10,216 nucleotides of DNA. It comes from Caulobacter sp. CCH9-E1. GTDB taxonomy: Bacteria > Pseudomonadota > Alphaproteobacteria > Caulobacterales > Caulobacteraceae. The stretch lies in assembly GCF_001556515.1 (NCBI RefSeq), contig NZ_LSJA01000097.1, positions 1 to 10,216 on the forward strand, read 5' to 3'. The translations under genes and the position numbers were made by a program. Of this stretch, positions 1 to 6,210 are shown in pieces (position 1 is the first letter of the stretch; every line of letters begins with the position of its first letter). The notes below the pieces were generated by a model. The model was not told the DNA's origin. It saw only the letters and a list, made by a program, of their open reading frames with translations, and made no database searches.

Positions 1-54
1 AAGAACTCCGGACGTCGTCCGGCGCTCCGCGTCCCTTTCCATCCCTTCAGCGGC

Positions 55-73
55 CCGCCGCGTGAAGCGGCGG
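55..73 (-). terminator. Possible terminator hairpin downstream of the glycosyltransferase
   Basis: Two perfect 7-base arms, CCGCCGC (55-61) and GCGGCGG (67-73), flank a 5-base loop. This GC-only stem lies 32 bases beyond the glycosyltransferase stop codon on the minus strand. No run of T follows the stem, so it is not a textbook intrinsic terminator, though a stem this strong directly after an operon is compatible with one. A shorter perfect inverted repeat (CCGGAC, GTC, GTCCGG) lies at 8-22. Nothing else is recognisable in bases 1-104, and no gene is supported there. Confidence 0.35.
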
Positions 74-104
74 AATTGCGCCGACTTGAAACCGTGAATA
101 GACC

Positions 105-1196
105 TTAAGCCGCCGTCTTCTTGCGCAGGCGCGCCAAGCGACGCAGGCGGCGCCAGAACCGCGTCTTTTCCGGCTCGGGATAGGGCTGCAGGTTGCGGAA
201 GAACTCCTCGGCGCAGGATCGCCACGAGAACTTCTCGGCGAACTTGCGCACCACCGTCCGGTCGAGCTCCAGGCACGCCAGGCAGGCTTCCTTCAGGCCG
301 TCGGTCTGGCCGGGGGCCAGGACGCCGGCGTTGGAGCCGGGGATGATGTCGACGGGGCCCGGGGCCGAGAACGCCGCCACCGGCACGCCGGCGGCCATGG
401 CCTCCAGGATCACCAGGCCGAAGGTGTCGGTCAGGGAGGGGAAGCAGAAGACGTCGGCGCCGGCGAAATAGCGGGCCAGCTCCTCGCCGAACTTGGCGCC
501 CAGGAACTTCACCTCGGGATATTTCTCGGCCAGCTCCTCGCGCTGCGGGCCGTCGCCGATGACGACCTTGGTGCCGGGCAGATCGAGGCTCGCGAACGCT
601 TCGATGTTCTTCTCGACGGCCACGCGGCCGACATTGAGGAAGATCGGGCGGGCCAAGCCCTCGAAGATGTCCGGAGCGCCGGGCTGGCGCGGCTTGAAGA
701 TGTCGGTGTCGACGCCGCGCGACCAGGGCGACAGGTTGCGGAAACCGTGCTTGGCCAGCTCGTCGCGCATGGTCGGCGTCGCGACCATCAGGCGGCCCGA
801 CGGCTTATGGAACCAGCGCATGTAGGTGTAGCCGGCCGCCAGAGGCAGCGGCAGGCGGGCCGAGACATATTCCGGGAACTTGGTGTGGTAGCTGGTCGTG
901 AACGGCAGCTTCCATTCCAGGCAGATCCGGCGGGCGGCCAGGCCGATCGGGCCTTCGGTGGCGATGTGGATCGCCTCGGGCTCGAACAGCTTGAAGCGCT
1001 CCTGCACCGGCTCGTAGGCGCCGATGGCCAGCTTGATTTCCGGATAGGTCGGCAGCGGGAAGGTCGGGAACTGGTCCGGGCTGACGACGTCGACGATGTG
1101 GCCCATGGCGCGCAGTTCGTCGACCACCCGGGTCAGGGTGCGAACCACGCCGTTGACTTGCGGTTCCCAGGCATCGGTAGCGAGCAGTATCCGCAT
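105..1196 (-). CDS. GT4-family glycosyltransferase (Agt/MgtA-like), likely lipid glycosyltransferase
   Basis: This 363-residue protein is a GT-B fold retaining glycosyltransferase of the GT4 family. Visible marks are the N-terminal donor/acceptor start MRILLATDAWEPQVNGVVRT (residues 1-20), the phosphate-binding GRVAVEKN (190-197, with R191 and K196), IGDGP (213-217), and the EX7E-type sugar-nucleotide motif in TDTFGLVILEAMA, where Asp257 replaces the first Glu and Glu265 is kept. The last 17 residues are strongly basic and amphipathic, which suits peripheral binding to anionic membrane. There is no signal peptide, so it should act on the cytoplasmic face. Its ATG shares one base with the TGA of the upstream metallophosphoesterase gene (TGATG at 1198-1194), implying translational coupling. 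Known relatives move hexose or uronic acid from a nucleotide sugar to diacylglycerol or make alpha-mannosides. Sugar and acceptor cannot be read from the sequence. The family is secure; the glycolipid role is inferred from the neighbour. Confidence 0.88.
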   Translation of the reverse strand: MRILLATDAWEPQVNGVVRTLTRVVDELRAMGHIVDVVSPDQFPTFPLPTYPEIKLAIGAYEPVQERFKLFEPEAIHIATEGPIGLAARRICLEWKLPFTTSYHTKFPEYVSARLPLPLAAGYTYMRWFHKPSGRLMVATPTMRDELAKHGFRNLSPWSRGVDTDIFKPRQPGAPDIFEGLARPIFLNVGRVAVEKNIEAFASLDLPGTKVVIGDGPQREELAEKYPEVKFLGAKFGEELARYFAGADVFCFPSLTDTFGLVILEAMAAGVPVAAFSAPGPVDIIPGSNAGVLAPGQTDGLKEACLACLELDRTVVRKFAEKFSWRSCAEEFFRNLQPYPEPEKTRFWRRLRRLARLRKKTAA

Positions 1197-2026
1197 CAGG
1201 CGACGGCGGGCTCCGGCAAGGCCTCTTCGGCCGGGGTCGGCAGCTTGCGGCTACGGTCGATCACCGACCAGGAGCGCAGCTTGGCCCATTCGAGAATCTC
1301 GAGGTGGCCGTCGGCGTGCTCGGCCACGGCCGTGCAGCTTTCGACCCAGTCGCCGTCATTGACATAGGCGACGCCGTCGATGTCCCGCATCTCGGCCTTG
1401 TGGATGTGACCACAGATCACGCCGTCCACCCCCCGACGTCGAGCTTCGTCGGCCACAGCGGCCTCGAAGTTCTCGATGAACTGCAAAGCGTTCTTCACCT
1501 TGACCTTCAGATAGGCCGAAAAACTCCAGTAGCCGAACCCCAGGCGGCGACGGGCGCGATTCACCAGGGTGTTCAGCATGAGGATGGTTCTATAGGACCA
1601 ATCCCCGAGGAAGGCGAGCCACTTGGCGTGCTGGACGACGCCGTCGAACTCGTCGCCGTGGACGACCAGATAGCGTTTGCCGTCGGCCGCCTCGTGGATG
1701 ATGTCGCGGGCCACCACGACGCCGCCGAAGTGGACGCCGCAGAACTCGCGGACGCGGTCGTCGTGGTTGCCGGGCACGTAGATGACCTCGGTGCCCTTGC
1801 GGGCCATGCGCAGAATCTTCTGGACCACGTCGTTGTGGGCCTGGGGCCAGAACCAGCCGCTGCGCAGCTTCCAGCCGTCGATGATGTCGCCCACGAGATA
1901 GAGCTTGTCGCACTCGATATGGCGGATGAAGTCCAGCAGCAGCTCGGCCTGGCACCCCCGCGTGCCCAGGTGCAGGTCGCTGATGAAGACGGAACGATAG
2001 CGGCGGACGGCGACGTCGGCGCTCAT
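1196..2026 (-). CDS. PlcP/LpxH-type metallophosphoesterase, probable phospholipase C-like enzyme
   Basis: This calcineurin-like metallophosphoesterase has 276 residues from the chosen start. All metal-ligand motifs are present: SDLHLG (16-21; D17, H19), GDIID (46-50), GNHD (86-89), H123-G-D and GHIH (206-209). The superfamily includes LpxH (UDP-2,3-diacylglucosamine hydrolase) and PlcP, which removes phospho-head groups from phospholipids during phosphate starvation in Sinorhizobium. The stretches SDLHLGTRGCQA, WPQAHNDVVQKILR and HAKWLAFLGDWSY resemble the PlcP branch as I remember it. Many alphaproteobacteria use LpxI rather than LpxH, and the gene is fused by overlap to a GT4 glycosyltransferase; both points favour PlcP. 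An open frame extends back to 2206, but MSADVAVRRYRS at 2026 begins where the family begins and has a GGGGG stretch about 8 bases upstream. The 60-residue extension is Arg/Pro-rich and family-atypical. The superfamily is certain; the substrate is inferred. Confidence 0.88.
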   Translation of the reverse strand: MSADVAVRRYRSVFISDLHLGTRGCQAELLLDFIRHIECDKLYLVGDIIDGWKLRSGWFWPQAHNDVVQKILRMARKGTEVIYVPGNHDDRVREFCGVHFGGVVVARDIIHEAADGKRYLVVHGDEFDGVVQHAKWLAFLGDWSYRTILMLNTLVNRARRRLGFGYWSFSAYLKVKVKNALQFIENFEAAVADEARRRGVDGVICGHIHKAEMRDIDGVAYVNDGDWVESCTAVAEHADGHLEILEWAKLRSWSVIDRSRKLPTPAEEALPEPAVA

Positions 2027-2299
2027 GGTCGTACCCCCGTTCGGCGCCGCAAGATCGCTCCGTCCCCGGATCGGCGCGACGGCGGCCAACGGCAGGCGAT
2101 TAAGCTGATTGCATGTCGCTTTGATGAAGCGCGGAGGCCTGCGGGACCAATCCGACCGCCCCGGGTTACGCAGGGTCAGCCCGCCGATTGACCAGTTTCG
2201 GCGCATTTGTCAAAAATCTGGGCGCTCAGGCCAGGCCTTTGCGGGCATGGGCTTGTCCAGCCTGTTGCGGCGCAGCATCGCCCGCACTAGATCACGCCG

Positions 2300-2929
2300 A
2301 TGGACGCCGCCCGCCTCGCCAAGGATACCCCCAAGTCCCAGAAGACCCGCGCGCGGATTCTGGACTGCGCGATGCACCTGTTCGCCGAGATCGGCTACCA
2401 CGCGGCCACCAATCCGGCGATCGCCGACGCCGCGGGCCTGACGCGTGGGGCGATGCTGTACCATTTCCCGACCCGCGAGGCCCTGGTCGAGGCCGCCGTC
2501 GCCCATATCCAGGCCGAGCGCTCGACCCTGTTCCGCGCCGCCGCCGACAGCCTGCCGCCGGGCGCGGACGTCACCGAGCACGCGATCGACAGCTATTGGG
2601 ACCTGCTGCACAGCGTTCCGTTCCAGGCCTTCGCCGAGCTTGAGGCCGCCGGTCGCACCGACCCGGCCATCCAGGCGCTGCTGGCGCCCGCCCAGGCCGA
2701 GTTCGACCGGGCCCAGGCCGGCGATCACTTCCTGAAGATCCTGCACGCCGGCGCCGGTCCGCGCTTCCAGGCCAGCCGCGACCTCGCCCGCTTCATGCTG
2801 GAAGGCCTGGCGCGCACGACACTGACCTACGACAAGGACGGCCGTAAGGACCGCCTGTTGGCCGTGATCAAGCGGGCCACGCACATGCTGAACCGCAAGG
2901 GCGACATCCAGGACCTCTGGCCCGAATAG
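2300..2929 (+). CDS. TetR/AcrR-family transcriptional regulator
   Basis: The protein has 209 residues, a typical TetR length. The N-terminal DNA-binding domain is clear: KTRARILDCAMHLFAEIGY (15-33), then the helix-turn-helix with IADAAGLTRGAMLYHFPTRE (41-60) and the following ALVEAA helix. The rest is an all-helical ligand and dimer domain with no residues that identify the ligand. The ATG at 2300 is the earliest possible start because an in-frame TAG sits at 2288-2290. There is no good Shine-Dalgarno sequence before it, so the mRNA may be nearly leaderless or weakly translated. The gene is divergent from the metallophosphoesterase-glycosyltransferase operon across 273 bases (2027-2299), so it could regulate that operon, itself, or the small ORF downstream. 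The family is secure; the target is unknown. Confidence 0.9.
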   Translation: MDAARLAKDTPKSQKTRARILDCAMHLFAEIGYHAATNPAIADAAGLTRGAMLYHFPTREALVEAAVAHIQAERSTLFRAAADSLPPGADVTEHAIDSYWDLLHSVPFQAFAELEAAGRTDPAIQALLAPAQAEFDRAQAGDHFLKILHAGAGPRFQASRDLARFMLEGLARTTLTYDKDGRKDRLLAVIKRATHMLNRKGDIQDLWPE

Positions 2930-2983
2930 CACTCACGGGAGCCAAAGCGCGCGCCGCGGGTTGCGAGGGTCAGGAGGAACTTG

Positions 2984-3139
2984 ATGACCGACGCCGAACC
3001 GACACCGCCTCATCCCGACGATCCCGTTCCCCGGCCAGCCGGCCAGGAAGCGCCGCCGCCGCCCGAGCTGGATCCCAACCGCAAGACGGACGCCACCAGC
3101 GATCCGACCGCCAGCGATCCCGGCAACGGCGCGGACTAG
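2984..3139 (+). CDS. Small proline-rich acidic protein, unknown function
   Basis: This 51-codon ORF starts MTDAEPTPPHPDD and ends DPGNGAD. It has a near-ideal AGGAGG at 2972-2977, 6 bases before its ATG, a better site than most of its neighbours have. The product is rich in Pro, Asp and Ala, with a PPPP run and no hydrophobic segment, so it is probably intrinsically disordered and cytoplasmic. It contains no Cys, Trp, Phe, Tyr or Ile. It lies 54 bases after the TetR gene on the same strand and may share its transcript. Its TAG (3137-3139) overlaps the convergent aminotransferase stop in the palindrome CTAG. I recognise no family. The strong ribosome binding site and the exact stop-to-stop fit argue for a real gene; low sequence complexity argues for caution. 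Confidence 0.6.
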   Translation: MTDAEPTPPHPDDPVPRPAGQEAPPPPELDPNRKTDATSDPTASDPGNGAD

Positions 3140-4236
3140 GCTGCGAGAGCCTTCGGCAGCACGCCGGCGAAATAGTCGAGCTCGGCCGGGCTGGCCGTGC
3201 CGACGCGGATCCAGGTCGGGTGGCGCGGGCTGTCGAACACCCGCACCTCGACGCCCAGCGAGGCCAGCGTCTTCTGGAACGCCAGGTTCGGCTTGCCGCA
3301 GTCGACGAAGACATAGGTGCCGTAGGACGGCAGATACCTCAGGCCGTTGGCGTCGCAGATCGCGTAGATCTTCTCGCGGCAGCCTTCGAGGTAAGTCTTC
3401 GCGCCGGCGAGATAGGCCGGATCGCCATAGCAGGCGGCGGCCGCCGCGAGACCCAGGCGGCCCTTGTGCGTCGGGATCAGGCTCTTCAGCGCCCGGACGC
3501 GATCAGCCCGCGCGGCGACGAAGCCGACCCGCAGGCCGGCCATGCCGTAGACCTTCGAGAAGGTGCGGGCGACGATCACGTCATGGCCCGCGCGGACCAG
3601 ATCCATCATCGAGTTGCGGACGGGGTCGGGGCTGATCTCGATATAGGCCTCGTCGACGAGCACGGGGCAGGTCTTGGAAACCTCGACGCAGAACGCGCGC
3701 AGAGCTTCGGCGTCCAGCAGCAGACCAGTCGGATTGTTCGGATTGCAGACATAGACGCAACCGGCGTTCACCGCCTTGGCCCGCTCGGCGAGCGCTTGCA
3801 GGTCGATCTGCTGGTCGGCGGCCAGCGGCATCCAGTCCAGGCTCGCCCCCTGGCGCTGCGCGTAGAGCAGGGGCGTGGCGTAGCTGGGTTGCGGCGAGAC
3901 AACCGGACCGGCCTTCGAGAACGCCGTCGACAGCAGCGACAGCGCCTCCAGCGAGCCGTTGCAGAGACCGACCTGCTCGGGCTGGAGGCCGTCGTGCTCG
4001 GCGATCAGCTTGACCAGGGGCGGCTCAAGCTCCCAGCCGTAATAGGGCGCTTCGGCCAGCGCTTTCGCGGCGGCCTTGCGGGCGGCGGGCGAGGGGCCGA
4101 ACGGGTTCTCGGTGACGCCGAGATGCGCCTTGATCGCCGGCGGCGCGGTCGGGTCCACCGAGCTCTCGGCGGCTAGCGCCAAGCTAGGCGCCAGGGCCGC
4201 CCCGCCGATCAGAAGTCCGCGCCGGGTCGCGTCCAT
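3136..4236 (-). CDS. PLP-dependent aminotransferase, HisC-like, with Tat signal peptide
   Basis: This fold-type I aminotransferase of the histidinol-phosphate aminotransferase group has 366 residues. It shows TENPFGPSP (42-50), the cofactor motif CNPNNPTG (164-171), DEAYIE (195-200), the Schiff-base lysine K228 in TFSKVYG, R236 in GLRVGF and R344 in TWIRVG, the usual substrate-carboxylate arginine. Residues 1-23 read as a twin-arginine signal: T-R5-R6-GLLIGG, a short hydrophobic stretch and ALAA before ESS, so cleavage is likely near 22-23. This predicts a folded PLP enzyme exported to the periplasm. Histidine synthesis is cytoplasmic, so this is probably not the biosynthetic HisC; the substrate is unknown. 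GGAG lies about 8 bases upstream of the ATG. The gene follows the Lrp-family gene on the same strand after 63 bases and may be co-transcribed with it. Confidence 0.88.
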   Translation of the reverse strand: MDATRRGLLIGGAALAPSLALAAESSVDPTAPPAIKAHLGVTENPFGPSPAARKAAAKALAEAPYYGWELEPPLVKLIAEHDGLQPEQVGLCNGSLEALSLLSTAFSKAGPVVSPQPSYATPLLYAQRQGASLDWMPLAADQQIDLQALAERAKAVNAGCVYVCNPNNPTGLLLDAEALRAFCVEVSKTCPVLVDEAYIEISPDPVRNSMMDLVRAGHDVIVARTFSKVYGMAGLRVGFVAARADRVRALKSLIPTHKGRLGLAAAAACYGDPAYLAGAKTYLEGCREKIYAICDANGLRYLPSYGTYVFVDCGKPNLAFQKTLASLGVEVRVFDSPRHPTWIRVGTASPAELDYFAGVLPKALAA

Positions 4237-4299
4237 GAGCCGTCTCCATCCAAGGTCGCGTCTAGTAGAACCCGGTCGATGACAGGCTCAAGACAAGCT

Positions 4300-4767
4300 T
4301 CAGATCGGCGCGACGGGGAGGGCGGTGGTGAACTTGATCTGCTCCATCGCGAAGCTGGACGACACGTCGCTGAGCGGCGCGGTGGCGATCAGGCGCTTGT
4401 AGAAGCGGTCATAGGCGGCGATGTCCTTGACCACGACCTTCAGCAGGTAGTCGACCTCGCCGCTCATCCGGTAGAACTCGATCACCTCGGGCAGGGCCTT
4501 CGCCCCTTCCGCGAACAGCTTCAGCCACTCCTCGTCGTGGCGACCGGTCTTCACGGCCACGAAGACGGTCAGCGGCAGGTCCAGGGCCTCGCGGTCCAGC
4601 AGGGCGACGCGCGCCATGATCACGCCGGCGTCCTGCAGGCGCTTGATCCGCTTCCAGCACGGCGTCTGAGTGAGGCCGACCCGTTCGGCGAGATCGGCGA
4701 TCGGAACCGTGGCGTCCTCTTGCAGGATCGCCAACAGCCGCCGATCGATATGATCGAGATCAATCAT
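4300..4767 (-). CDS. Lrp/AsnC-family transcriptional regulator
   Basis: The protein has 155 residues, the standard size for the family. An N-terminal winged helix-turn-helix (LDHIDRRLLAILQEDA, then IADLAERVGLTQTPCWKRIKRL, roughly residues 4-45) is followed by the RAM ligand-binding and oligomerisation domain (about 65-150), including the conserved turn MSGEVDYLLKVVV (101-113). Lrp-type proteins bind DNA as dimers to octamers and usually respond to an amino acid, often regulating a neighbouring amino acid enzyme or transporter. Here the same-strand neighbour downstream is an aminotransferase and the divergent neighbours encode membrane proteins. The ATG at 4767 has GGAG almost adjacent to it and GCGGA further up; MIDLDHID matches the family start. 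A perfect palindrome at 4788-4802 is a candidate self-binding site. The effector is not predictable from sequence. Confidence 0.93.
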   Translation of the reverse strand: MIDLDHIDRRLLAILQEDATVPIADLAERVGLTQTPCWKRIKRLQDAGVIMARVALLDREALDLPLTVFVAVKTGRHDEEWLKLFAEGAKALPEVIEFYRMSGEVDYLLKVVVKDIAAYDRFYKRLIATAPLSDVSSSFAMEQIKFTTALPVAPI

Positions 4768-4787
4768 CTCCGCATTCCGCGTTGATC

Positions 4788-4802
4788 GAGAATGGAATTC
4801 TC
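4788..4802. promoter_or_regulatory. Candidate Lrp/AsnC operator (15-bp palindrome)
   Basis: GAGAATGGAATTCTC is a perfect inverted repeat with two 6-base arms around GGA. It has the length and the AG...CT layout of Lrp-family sites (E. coli Lrp consensus YAGHAWATTWTDCTR, 10 of 15 positions by my count). It ends 21 bases before the Lrp-family ATG and 87 bases before the divergent DUF6356-like gene, where it could serve both promoters. Binding is inferred, not shown. Confidence 0.5.
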
Positions 4803-4888
4803 TCTACGCTCCGTTTGGCGCGTAATCCAGTAATGCCTTTCCCCGAATCCTCGCCATCCTGGAGAGCCTCTGTAGTCGCGAGGTCTCG

Positions 4889-5146
4889 ATGCTGGCGTCC
4901 TTTACCCGTCACCCCCGTTCGGTCGGCGAAACCTATGGTCAGCACATGGGCATGGCGTGGGGCTTCGGTTTCACCCTGATCGGCGCGGGTCTCGCCTGCC
5001 TCGTCCACGGTCTTCTGCCGTTCGCCTTCGAGCGGACGGGCAGCCGCACGGTGCGTCAGCTGAACGAGCGCCTTTCCAGCCGTTGCGCCCGCGCCGACGC
5101 CCATTTCGCCGCCGCGCCGATCACGGGCGAGACCGTCCGCGGATGA
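4889..5146 (+). CDS. DUF6356-like small membrane protein
   Basis: This 85-residue protein begins MLASFTRHPRSVGETYGQHM and continues into one clear hydrophobic segment (about residues 22-46, containing GLACLVHGLLPF), then an ERTGSRTVRQLNERL segment and a polar tail. HP-SVGE-Y-QHM, ACLVHG-LPF and TGSRTV match, from memory, the small family of unknown function DUF6356, common in alphaproteobacteria. The short N terminus is probably cytoplasmic, with one or two membrane passes. The ATG has GAGG 5 bases upstream. The TGA stop overlaps the ATG of the next gene (ATGA, 5143-5146), so the two proteins are probably made together. The gene is divergent from the Lrp-family regulator. Its function is unknown; it could be an accessory to the coupled transporter. 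Confidence 0.8.
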   Translation: MLASFTRHPRSVGETYGQHMGMAWGFGFTLIGAGLACLVHGLLPFAFERTGSRTVRQLNERLSSRCARADAHFAAAPITGETVRG

Positions 5147-6144
5147 CGACCTCCGCCCTGCGTCTCAGCGCCGGCAAGCTGGCGCCGGGGCTGGCCGCCG
5201 GTGTGGGTCTCGCCATTCTCGCCAAGCTGCTCTCCCAGTCCCTGCACGCCCCCGCGCCGCTGATCGCGGTGGTTCTGGGCATGATGCTGGGCGCCCTGGG
5301 TCTGCAAGCTCAGCTCGGCGCTGGTCTCGACATCTTCGCCAAGCCAGGCCTGCGCCTGGGCGTCGCCATGATGGGCGCGCAGATCAGCTGGGCCGAGTTC
5401 GCCGCCCTGGGCGGTCCCGCCATCCTGGCCAGCGGCGTCGTGGTGCTGGGCGGTCTCGCCATCGGCGCGGCGGCGGGCCTGGCGCTGGGCCTGCCCTTCG
5501 CCGAAGCCCTGATCGCGGCGGCCGCCTGCTCGATCTGCGGCGCCTCCGCCGCCCTGGCCGCTTCCCAGGCCGCGCCGGCCAGTCCGGCCAACCAGCGCAC
5601 GACCGCCCTCGTCATCGTCGGCGTGAACCTGCTCTCCACGGTCGCCATGCTGGCCTATCCGCCCCTGGCCCACGCCCTGGGCCTGACCGCGCACCAGGCC
5701 GGCGTCTTCTTCGGCCTCTCCATCCACGACGTCGCCCAGGTGGCCGGCGCCGGAGCGTCGGTCTCGCCCGAGACCGCCAGCACGGCGGCCCTGGCCAAAT
5801 TGGCGCGGATCGTCTGGCTGGGACCGGCGGTGGTGCTGATCGGCCTGGCCTTGACCCGCAGCCCCGAAGGCGGCCGCGTTTCGGGCCTGCAAGCGCCGCC
5901 GGCCTTCGTGATCGGTTTCGCGGCCCTGGCGGCCGCGCGCGGCCTGAACCTGATCCCGCCCGCCCTGGTCTCGACCTTGGCGGTCTGCTCCAGCTTCCTG
6001 TTGCTGGCCGGGGTTGGAGCGATTTCGGCCAAGCTCGGCCCCAAGGCCTTGCTGCAGGTCAAGCCGCGCCTGGCGGTGATGCTGGGAACGGTCACAGTGG
6101 CGGTCGCGGTCCTGGCCTACACGCTGACGAGAATATTCTTCTAA
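5143..6144 (+). CDS. YeiH-family putative transporter (UPF0324, 'sulfate exporter family')
   Basis: The protein has 333 residues and about ten hydrophobic helices, the usual build for this family. Conserved features are APLIAVVLGMMLG (38-50), GLRLGVAMMGAQIS (69-82), the half-helix signature ACSICGASAALA (128-139), VGVNLLSTVAMLAYP (159-173) and SIHDVAQVAGAG (193-204). Members are often annotated as sulfate or sulfonate exporters, but direct transport data are thin and the substrate is not certain. An open frame runs upstream to 4957, inside the previous gene; the ATG at 5143 is preferred because it fits the family N terminus and overlaps the preceding TGA as ATGA. No strong Shine-Dalgarno sequence precedes it, which is consistent with coupled re-initiation. 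It lies in the locus divergent from the Lrp-family gene, which might control it. Confidence 0.88.
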   Translation: MTTSALRLSAGKLAPGLAAGVGLAILAKLLSQSLHAPAPLIAVVLGMMLGALGLQAQLGAGLDIFAKPGLRLGVAMMGAQISWAEFAALGGPAILASGVVVLGGLAIGAAAGLALGLPFAEALIAAAACSICGASAALAASQAAPASPANQRTTALVIVGVNLLSTVAMLAYPPLAHALGLTAHQAGVFFGLSIHDVAQVAGAGASVSPETASTAALAKLARIVWLGPAVVLIGLALTRSPEGGRVSGLQAPPAFVIGFAALAAARGLNLIPPALVSTLAVCSSFLLLAGVGAISAKLGPKALLQVKPRLAVMLGTVTVAVAVLAYTLTRIFF

Positions 6145-6170
6145 AGATCAAGGCTTGGCGGAGCACGAAA

Positions 6171-6199
6171 CCGACTCCATGGTCGCGTCCATGAGTCGG
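6171..6199 (+). promoter_or_regulatory. Hairpin reaching into the permease ribosome binding site, with two GANTC sites
   Basis: The left arm (6171-6182) and right arm (6189-6199) pair over 11 base pairs with a single bulged C and a 6-base loop. The right arm ends in the first two G of the GGAGG (6198-6202) that serves the GTG start at 6211. Each arm contains a GANTC site (GACTC 6173-6177, GAGTC 6193-6197), the target of the CcrM methyltransferase in Caulobacter-like bacteria. It could limit translation, act as an operator, or partly terminate transcripts from the YeiH-type gene; there is no T run after it. Confidence 0.45.
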
Positions 6200-6210
6200 A
6201 GGAACCCCAA

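Noticed and set aside
1196..2026. Assignment as LpxH for lipid A synthesis.
   Set aside because: The motifs fit the superfamily, but alphaproteobacteria usually use LpxI, and coupling to a glycosyltransferase favours a PlcP-like role. LpxH activity is not excluded.
2188..2213. TTGAC...GTCAA inverted ends between the TetR gene and the divergent operon, as a TetR operator.
   Set aside because: Only the outer five bases and two inner positions match; the arms are otherwise unlike. This is too weak to annotate.
2027..2299. Search for a PHO box to support phosphate control of the metallophosphoesterase-glycosyltransferase operon.
   Set aside because: No pair of CTGTCAT-like repeats at the right spacing was found on either strand.
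3220..4176. Long open frame on the strand opposite the aminotransferase; similar long frames oppose the metallophosphoesterase (1304-2191) and the permease (6394-7674).
   Set aside because: These are shadows produced by high GC at third codon positions. Their products are Arg/Gly/Gln/Asp-rich with no family motifs, while the opposite strand encodes clear domains.
4279..4285. Exact PHO half-site CTGTCAT on the minus strand before the aminotransferase.
   Set aside because: There is no second half-site at the required spacing; a single 7-mer is expected by chance about once in 8 kb over both strands.
4750..4763. Second FNR/FixK-like match, TTGAT-CTCG-ATCAT on the minus strand (9 of 10).
   Set aside because: It lies in codons 2-6 of the Lrp-family gene, where it is explained by the family-typical protein start IDLDH. 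Its position is poor for either promoter.
6181..6195. A 15-base sequence shared with 4225-4239 (GGTCGCGTCCATGAG).
   Set aside because: One copy spans the aminotransferase start codon and the other forms part of a hairpin. With GC-rich composition one such match in 10 kb is near chance, and no further copies were seen.
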